In this document: positions 57,195 to 64,000 of the stretch, one piece after another
Layout of the letters: each line of letters opens with the position of its first letter
Position numbering within the stretch: position 1 is the first letter of the stretch
Assembly (NCBI GenBank): GCA_002812745.2
Contig: NCSJ02000180.1
Span: forward strand, 1-64,000
Length of the DNA: 64,000 bases
Reading direction: 5' to 3'
Source: Scytalidium lignicola
Taxonomy: Eukaryota > Ascomycota > Leotiomycetes
Position numbers and translations under genes: made by a program
The notes under the pieces: generated by a model
Databases searched by the model: none
What the model saw: only the letters and a program-made list of their open reading frames with translations
Told to the model about the DNA's origin: nothing

Positions 57195-59282
57195 ATGTTG
57201 TCAGTCTCTCCTCAAGACTCCAAAATAACTTCCATTCACGTACTAGCACCCTGTTCTGACATGTACCTGCAGGACTATGACGCATTTTATGCCTCTGTCA
57301 GTTTCTAAAAGCCGCCTCAGACACGTACTGTTACCTCACCCGTGAGCATCTCTTCTAATCATCCTACCTTAGGTCTTCGAAGCCGAAACTCCTGCATTGA
57401 GATCCGTGCCTCTAGCCGTGCAGCAGGTGGGTTTTTGGAATTCTTTTGCTGTATTTGAATGCATCTCGAGCCGTGATGATTAATTTAGAAATAGAAACAG
57501 ATCATCGTCACTTGTAATTACAAAGCTCGCCAGTTAGGTCTTCGCAAGCTCCAGTTAGTCTCAGAGGCGAAGAAACTGCTCCCTGATCTGGTGATCGTGC
57601 TGGGAGAAGAACTGGGTCGCTTCCGAGATGCCTCCAAGGCCCTTTACAATTTTCTTCAGAGCTTCGCGTGGAGTGGGAAGGTCGAACGTCTCGGATTCGA
57701 TGAAGTATTCCTGGACGTCACAGACATTGTAGACTACAACCAAGCGCTGCTAAACCCCCATGATTTGCCAAATTCTTTCTTCCAATTAAACCCTAGTGAT
57801 CCTACTATAGGATTCTCCTTTGATGCGACAACTATAGCCGGGCATAGTTATCCACACACACTTCCCCGAAAAGCTTCGCCAACAGACAACTCATCATCCA
57901 TCTCAACCCTTGGCAATGATGAGTGGTTAACCACACGCCTCATTTTAGGCTCGCATTTTGCAAGGCATATAAGGTTACAATTAGAGGAAGACAAAGGATA
58001 CACGTCCACAGTAGGAATATCGACAAACAAACTCCTGAGCAAACTCGCTGGAAATGTCAACAAACCAAAAGCACAGACCACGCTATTACCACCGTATTTA
58101 GAAACACAGAATGAGGTTGCCTTGATTAGTGCTGAGCCACTTCATGATAGCCCCATACGTGAGGATAAGATTGTGAGCAACATTACTACTTTCTTAGATG
58201 AGCACGATATTGGTAAAATTCCCGGAATAGGTTTCAAGATGGCTCAGCGCATACGAAATTACGTGCTTTCGAAGCCTGCTGACGCTGATACCGGGTCTAT
58301 TTATGGCGGAACTACTGTGTCTGTGACCGTCCGCAGTGTTCGACTTTTCCCTGGAATGGGTCCTGATAAGCTTGAGGAAATCCTCGGTGGACCAGGCTCC
58401 GAGCATGGCATTGGAGGTAAGGTATGGGAGTTGATTCATGGAATTGACAATACCGAAGTCAAAGACGCCAGTAAAGTACCATCTCAAATTAGTATTGAAG
58501 ATTCTTACAGGAGCCTGGACTCCCTTGCCCAGGTACGCAAAGAGCTTCGAATGCTTGCTACGAGTTTAATCCAACGGATGCACATTGATCTTTTAGAAGT
58601 CTGCGAAAGCAACGAGTCAAGCACGAGGAAACGCTGGATTGCTCACCCTAAGACCATACGTCTTTCAACCCGCCCTCGAGCCTCAGCAAGCGCTGATGGT
58701 ACACGAGCCCGCCTCTCCCACCGTATCTCTAAATCTGGACCCATCCCCAACTTTGTATTTAACCTCAAGGAAAGTATAGATACTATTGTGGAGAAGCTTG
58801 TTCAGGAAACTCTCATTCCCATGTTTCGGAAACTACATCCTCAACCAGCAGGATGGAATTTAAGTCTTTTGAACATTGGAGTCACGAACCTGGTCGAGAC
58901 AGCCAGTGAAGACGGCAGCACTGGTGGAGGAAGAGATATTGGCAGCATGTTTAAGAGGCAGGAAAGTGTTCTCAGGGAGTGGAAAGTCGAAGATAAGGAC
59001 ACGGCTCCCGATTCCGTGCCAGACCTGCAGGATGTTCAGTCTCATTCCCCTGGCCTGATCTCTGCACAATCTCACGGCAGCAGCAATATTCACATCCACG
59101 ATGATAACATGAACACAAACATGACTGGCTCCGAAGACCAGATCCAGCCCACTCAAGAAAGTGCTCTATGGCAGGAAGACGATGATACAGATATCGACAG
59201 CGAGAGATGCTCGGAATGCGGTGCTGTTATGCCTGCGTTCGCAATGGCAGCTCATCATCGATTCCACAGCTTGGAAGACTGA
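57195..59282 (+). CDS. DNA polymerase iota-like Y-family polymerase with UBZ finger
   Basis: Translesion DNA polymerase that copies past damaged bases in the nucleus. Exons as I read them are 57195-57239, 57273-57296, 57374-57427 and 57495-59282, giving 636 residues with frame kept. The first Asp cluster is DYDAFYASV, then VPLAVQQ, IIVTCNYKARQLG, and the second catalytic block VERLGFDEVFLDVTD. The helix-hairpin-helix thumb has IPGIGFKMAQRI, followed by the little-finger domain. The C-terminus ends with CSECGAVMPAFAMAAHHRFH, a UBZ-type C2H2 finger that binds ubiquitin (on PCNA in this family). The first intron would be only 33 nt and is in frame, so the true N-terminus may be read-through, or may start at the inner ATG 57261 (MYLQDYDAF). 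Iota rather than eta is a family-memory call. Confidence 0.87.
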
Positions 59283-60647
59283 GGAGTATCAAGCTCTGCA
59301 CGTCCACTTTTTCCCGTCTAATCTTTCCTCCATCTAGACAAAGAGATGGAACGCACAGATGTGAAAATTAACTGTACATCCCCGTTTATTGTTATATATA
59401 TCTGGAGTAAGCCCCACCAGGTGGATATACCCGTCAGCATGGTTACCTCCACTTCCGCTTCTCTAATTTCTAATAAAGGAAATAAAAAGAGGAAAGGGCA
59501 ACCTTGCGGTGATCTGTCTCAAGTTTTCCCGCAACCAACCAGCCCCCTTAATTGCGGGGCTGACTACGTGATTACAACTTTGCTACTCCGTACGGTACCT
59601 TGCATAGCTATGCAAAGTAGTAACTTAGGGTTTTTTTGGGGATATAAGTTATAACTACTAAAGATATGCCGTACAAAAGTACGCCCCGTATCAAGTAATC
59701 CCTGACTAAATCTCGAGCCCCCCCGTAAACCCGTAAGATTTTACGAGGAAACGAGGAAAAAAAGTAAAACTTACCACTTCGGGTAAAAAGCAAAATGGAG
59801 AAACCTCAAACAATGAAAAGGTTAATTATAGCACGCAATACAGTACTGTAAATGAATGAATGAAACTTCCTTTTTCCCTCTTTATCCTTCCTACACATGT
59901 ATATATAGAAACATTAATTAGAACAAAAAATGTAGATAGCAAAGATTGATTAACTTGGTTACTTTTTTTAATATATTTTTTTAAATAATTATCTCATCAA
60001 ATGTATTCCTAATCATTCAATATTCCCCGTTCTACCCAATAAGAAGGGAGGGGATAATTTAGCTCAAGTTCCAGTCCTAGCTATAATATGTACCAACTAT
60101 ACTTATATATCTGATACAAGTATATAATGCCACGTTAATTACCTCTCTCTCTCTCTTTCTCTCACACGACAGAGACTAAGTAGAGTTTAGTAAAGTAAAG
60201 CTATATCAGACAACCCCTCTCAAGATTTCCTCCATTTTTATCATGACATGAATCGCTCCCTCCTCCACCTTCACTTGCTCCCCTTCCTTGAGGATTGTTG
60301 TGGTATCATTACAAGTAACAAAAAAAAAAATTGATGATTATCCCCCCTTCCCAAATTTCCTTTCCTCTTTCTTTGCGTCGCAAAAAAAATATGCTTATAT
60401 ATAAAACCATCCCCCATATTCATGTGTTCCCCAAGAAAAAGCCAGAAAGCCAGAGTAAAAAACATAGCTTCCAAAAAAGCTCCTCCAGCAGAACATTATG
60501 TAAAAACACCTACACCTATATCCCAAGTAACCCGTTTGTCCCCAGATTCGGATTCTGCATAAAATCGTAACAAGCCATCTCCTCAATATCTTTTGTCCCT
60601 CTCTCTTTTGGTCATTAGATCTTTATTCCCATACCTCACTCGTCCTG
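59283..60647. other. Convergent intergenic region
   Basis: The 1.36-kb gap lies between Pol iota and the bHLH gene. It contains the perfect palindrome TTGCATAGCTATGCAA at 59600-59615 and short A, T and CT homopolymer runs (59950-59990, 60145-60165, 60320). No gene is supported. The right part probably holds the bHLH 3' UTR. Confidence 0.5.
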
Positions 60648-62116
60648 CTACCTGCCTTCCATTTCGCGGACCCGGTTCCTGAGCACCTCATTCCCTCTTA
60701 TTAACTCCTCTAGCCACTCGGCAGCCATAACAAGGACCGTACTCTTACTGAAGCCACCGCCTTTGAGTCCTGGTACGAGGTCATTCAGATCCTCGAAGCC
60801 TTCTCGAATCAGGGTCCGTCGCTTCTGCTCGCTCCGAATATGATTCTCGCGCTTCTGATCTTCGGTGAGGTTTTCTCGTCCAGACTTCTTGTCGCCTGGA
60901 ACGGAGGACTTTCGTCGTTTGCCGTTTGTGTTGGTAATATTGGTGGAGGCGGAGGGTTCAGAGGCGGAGAGGGTTGGTGAACCCGATGAGGTGCGATGGC
61001 TTGGTTTGCGCTTCTTGATAGTGTTGGGGCGGGTGGCAGGAGAGGTCGAGGCTTCTTCTTCCTCGTCTCTTTCAACTTTGATTCGACTCTTCCTTCGTTT
61101 AGAAGGTCTCGAGTCGCTATCTTCTTCGGCTTTGATTGCTGAGAGTGATTTAGGCCCAAGACGAGGAGTCGATGGGGAAGTATCATGTGCGCTATCTGGA
61201 GTAACGAAATTTAATGCACCCTTTATAGTTTGAAGGTGCGGTCGAATGATGTTCTCTAACGAATCCTGCCGCTCTGGTATGAATCCTCGTTGACTCGCAA
61301 AGGAGGTGTCCGAACCCCACCGGATATCGATTTTCTGGTTGGCGGTTTTAGGACGTATGGGTGGTAAGTTTGTGGCAGCACGGCCAAAAACCATTTCCGT
61401 GTACATCGCGTCATTTAAGCTGTTAGCATCAACTCGGTGTTGTTGTGGTGACTTCGCGGGATTCGCTATTGCGGGATTGGTGGAGGAGTGGGAGTGGGAT
61501 TGCGAATGAGAATAAGGTTGCGTTTGACTGTTGGCCCGGAGGAGAGAGCTTTCTGGCCCGGGAAAGTAATTTCCAGCGCCTAAACTGTGCGATTGAGAGT
61601 TTGAACCGTTTTGGAGGACTGACGCGGCTGCTAATACATCGGAAGAGGGATTGTCCTGTAGTGCTGAAATAGTTCCAACCTGAGCATGGGAGGGTATATC
61701 ATTAGGAAAAGGCGCATCGTGCATATCGAAGGAGGAAAGTACCGGCTGACCCAACGAAGATGTAGTTCCCATAAACGCAGGGGGCAGTTCCTCCCATCCA
61801 AAGCCAATCCCGGTGCCATCCATAGGCGTTGTGAAGAAATCCGAGGCGAACTGATCCGAGTTCACGCCATCGAAGAAGCTATCCAAGAACCTTGACTCAT
61901 TATCATCGAGCAACGACGGGCCAGGCGCTGGCGCCGGAGGAGAGGGAAAGGGAAAGTTCGAGGATCCATTATCAAAGGTGACTAGAGTTACAAGTCAGTT
62001 CAGAGTGATGTCTCGGCGCAACCAAAGCACGTAGCAAGAAACCACCTACAACCGAACGGCGCATCCAGGTTGGGTGGTTTTGACGAGCCCATACTGGGAC
62101 GCTGGATGGCGAGCAT
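60648..62116 (-). CDS. bHLH transcription factor
   Basis: Sequence-specific DNA-binding factor expected to bind E-box-type sites as a dimer in the nucleus. Exons 62050-62116 and 60648-61981 (intron 68 nt) give 466 residues with frame kept. It starts MLAIQRPSMGSSKPPNLDAP; the junction forms FGFTFDNGSSNFPF. A Gln/Ser-rich activation-type middle follows, then basic stretches (SKRRKSRIKVERD, GKRRKSS). The bHLH domain is at residues 401-466: basic region ENHIRSEQKRRTLIREGF, then the helix-loop-helix with DLVPGLKGGGFSKSTVL and MAAEWLEELIRGNEVLRN. It carries the His-Glu-Arg-like H/E/R arrangement of E-box binders (HIRSEQKRR). No leucine zipper follows. Convergent with Pol iota. The upstream gap of about 1.9 kb is unusually long. 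Confidence 0.92.
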
Positions 62117-64000
62117 GGGTGCTTGGTGAACTGAGGAATGGGATCCGGTTGAAGCCCAGGCGGGCTTGATTAGATATAAAAAAAACCAAACAAAGAAGGC
62201 GTCGACTGTCACACAAGGACTCCAAGAACGTCCGAGGCGGAAGGAGGGGGGCGAAGCTTAATACGTGAGCTGTGGCTGGTTGTGGTTGAGAGGTTGCGGC
62301 CAGCCGTCAGAGAATGGGGAGGGAATTTGTGGGGGAGCAGTGGTAAATAATTTGGTGCTGACGATTGGATGGTTTTAACTGTAATCGAGAAATGAAGCTT
62401 CGAGATTCGTGGTGATTATCTCCTGTTCTCTTTTCTCTTCTTTATTTTCTCTCTTTTCTACTGTTTGGGTTGATGATGTGGTGTGTGTTGTGTGATGATT
62501 CGAAGGCCTTTCGCTTTGCACACGCATCAGCCGTTGGAGGTGTGGCTGGTGCTCACGGTGCTTTTCCTTCGCAGCAAGGAATCAGATGGGGGATATTCTT
62601 GTTCTGGCACTGGGTGTTTTGAAGGCGAGAAGGGATGCAGCATCGCGATGAAGGCAGGAACACCAAGGCAAAGACAGAATGTGGTCGTCGTGGGTTTCCT
62701 TAGTTCCTTAGTGGAGTCGATAATAATTAATCAGTTTGGAGCAATGGGGGATCACGAGTTTTTGCAGTGTCACATGCAAACCAGAGCTCTCTCTCTCTCT
62801 TCCGGTGATGAAGGACAGCTTTTTTGCCTGGTTCCTTGGCAGCCACCTCGCCCACCAAAATGTGCTGCATTGTGCGTCATGTCCGGGTACGAGATCGCAC
62901 AGGCATGGTTCGGCGGTGGATGGAGGTCACTGGGCATCACACACACAAGAATACATTCTGGAACACCTTCGTCCAAGATCCATGCACGATCAACTTCAAC
63001 ATCCGCGCCCGCATCGAAGAACACGCGCACAACTCCAGTCAGCAGTCCGAGACACCAAGCACTCTTATCTGACATCAAGAGAAAATCGTGCATTCGCGCA
63101 TCGTACATCGTGCATCGTGCATTGCATCGCCGAGCGAAGGAATAGAAGAAGGCAAAGAAGGCTGGTCAGTTAGCTATGCACAATCCACTTGCCCTTTTTC
63201 TCCCTCTCTATCTCCTTCTGCTCCTCCTCCTCCTTCTTCCAGTCCCTGGTCTCGCTCCCGGCTATTCATGGGATGAACACAGACCAGACCACCGAGGTGC
63301 TTCATCTACAGCGAGGGGGGGAAGATGAACTCGAGATATTCCCGGTATTGCTTATTACAGTAGTTGCGTCGTATCGTTGCATGGAGGTAAGAACCCTTTC
63401 TTTCTTTTCCCCCCTTGTCTCTTAGCTTCTTCCTTTTTCTCGCCCTCACCAAAACCGAACCCCGGACTTCCCTGACGCCCCTCTCGGTCATCGAAAGTTT
63501 CTCCAGGATGCCTCGGTCCGGAATGAAAAGCGGTGGCTACCCATTAAAAACCGTATCATTTCCTACCCGGATTTCATCACTTGGATCTGTCCTCATCTTG
63601 TACTGTACTGTACTGTACTCTATCTTCTTGCTCGCTGCTCTGATTCGATGCTCCGTGACTGATCCCGATCTTCCGCAACTAATCTCCACAGAGGAAAAGA
63701 TAGGTCTATCAAGAACAACAGCGCGGGAATAAACGCTTCGTCCACTCATTCAGAGAGAGACAAAAAAAACCCCGCCCATGCAGTAGCCCAGGTGTTTGGG
63801 TGTTTTTGCGGGGGAGCTTCCTCTTTAGGAATGATGCTTTAAAAGGGGCCGGAGCTTTCTTTTTAAATAATTAAACTCTTTCGCTGGAGACCGCCGGGCT
63901 TAATCTTGCTCCCTTTCTACAGTTCGCTCTCTGTACTGGTGCCCGTATTGTACTGTACTGTAACTCGTGGCTGAACTGATTCCTTATTTTTATTTGCTGC
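62117..64000. promoter_or_regulatory. Long upstream region of the bHLH gene
   Basis: 1.9 kb runs to the window edge with no supported gene. It is rich in CT and TC tracts (62430-62460, 63190-63240, 63400-63440), a CT dinucleotide run at about 62787, and TACTG microsatellites at 63602-63618 and 63950-63962. A plus-strand open frame at 62483-63145 (220 codons) lacks an ATG at its start and any motif, so I read it as chance. A long 5' UTR or complex promoter of the bHLH gene is likely. Confidence 0.5.

Noticed and set aside
56924..57196. Minus-strand small gene starting almost at the Pol iota start codon
   Set aside because: Its first codons overlap the polymerase start on the other strand and no family fits; kept only as a remark in the promoter entry.
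59520..59760. Another MITE in the Pol iota / bHLH gap
   Set aside because: There are similar words on both sides (GATTAC, GCCCCC), but no aligned terminal repeat could be traced.
62483..63145. 220-codon plus-strand open frame
   Set aside because: It does not begin with ATG, has no domain, overlaps equally long frames on the other strand and contains microsatellite-coded stretches. It looks like chance in GC-richer DNA.
1..64000. CRISPR array, bacterial operon or ribosomal RNA
   Set aside because: The organism is a fungus; no regularly spaced direct repeats and no rRNA-like stretches were seen.

Overview
This window is nuclear DNA of a filamentous ascomycete (Pezizomycotina). The evidence is many short introns of about 50-70 nt with GT/GC donors and branch sites like CTAAC or CTGAT, together with fungal families such as a LaeA-like methyltransferase, a Mug190-type tricalbin, a UBZ-tailed Y-family polymerase and a short fungal bHLH factor. 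A roughly 10 kb AT-rich block is full of Gln/Trp-to-stop changes of the kind left by repeat-induced point mutation (RIP). A leotiomycete is my guess from general feel, not something the sequence proves.

The window splits into two parts. Positions 1 to about 44.4 kb are an accessory region. It holds a secreted cell-surface protein, an arylamine N-acetyltransferase, a transcription-factor remnant, and a divergent FAD-monooxygenase/methyltransferase pair. Next comes a nest of retroelements (12.6-22.5 kb): a complete but dead Ty3/gypsy chromovirus with 359-361 bp LTRs, flanked by a minus-strand protease relic and a Ty1/copia relic. After the nest lie a broken sterol-dehydrogenase-like gene, an intact 13-exon sugar transporter, a kinase-like ORF, a frameshifted zinc-finger gene, a BBE-type flavin oxidase, a patch of MITEs, a DHA1-type drug transporter and a membrane protein. 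Positions 44.5-64 kb are a conserved core block: RFC subunit 5, Mug190/tricalbin, GlcNAc-6-P deacetylase, COX11, a basic nuclear-type protein, DNA polymerase iota and a bHLH factor, with almost no transposon sequence.

In the accessory half, the NAT, monooxygenase and methyltransferase lie within about 6 kb and could form a small tailoring or detoxification set. No backbone synthase is visible, so this is a suggestion only. Genes there are either cleanly intact once spliced (monooxygenase, methyltransferase, transporter) or plainly broken (sterol dehydrogenase, C6 regulator tail). In the core half, genes are arranged as convergent pairs (RFC5/Mug190, NagA/COX11, Pol iota/bHLH) and divergent pairs (Mug190/NagA, nuclear protein/Pol iota).

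The structures most worth a second look are an antisense, relatively unmutated ORF inside the dead chromovirus, a TA-flanked MITE family with near-perfect terminal inverted repeats, and a dispersed repeat that occupies the promoter of the flavin oxidase. All nine N bases in the window sit directly before A or T homopolymers, which points to an assembly artefact.
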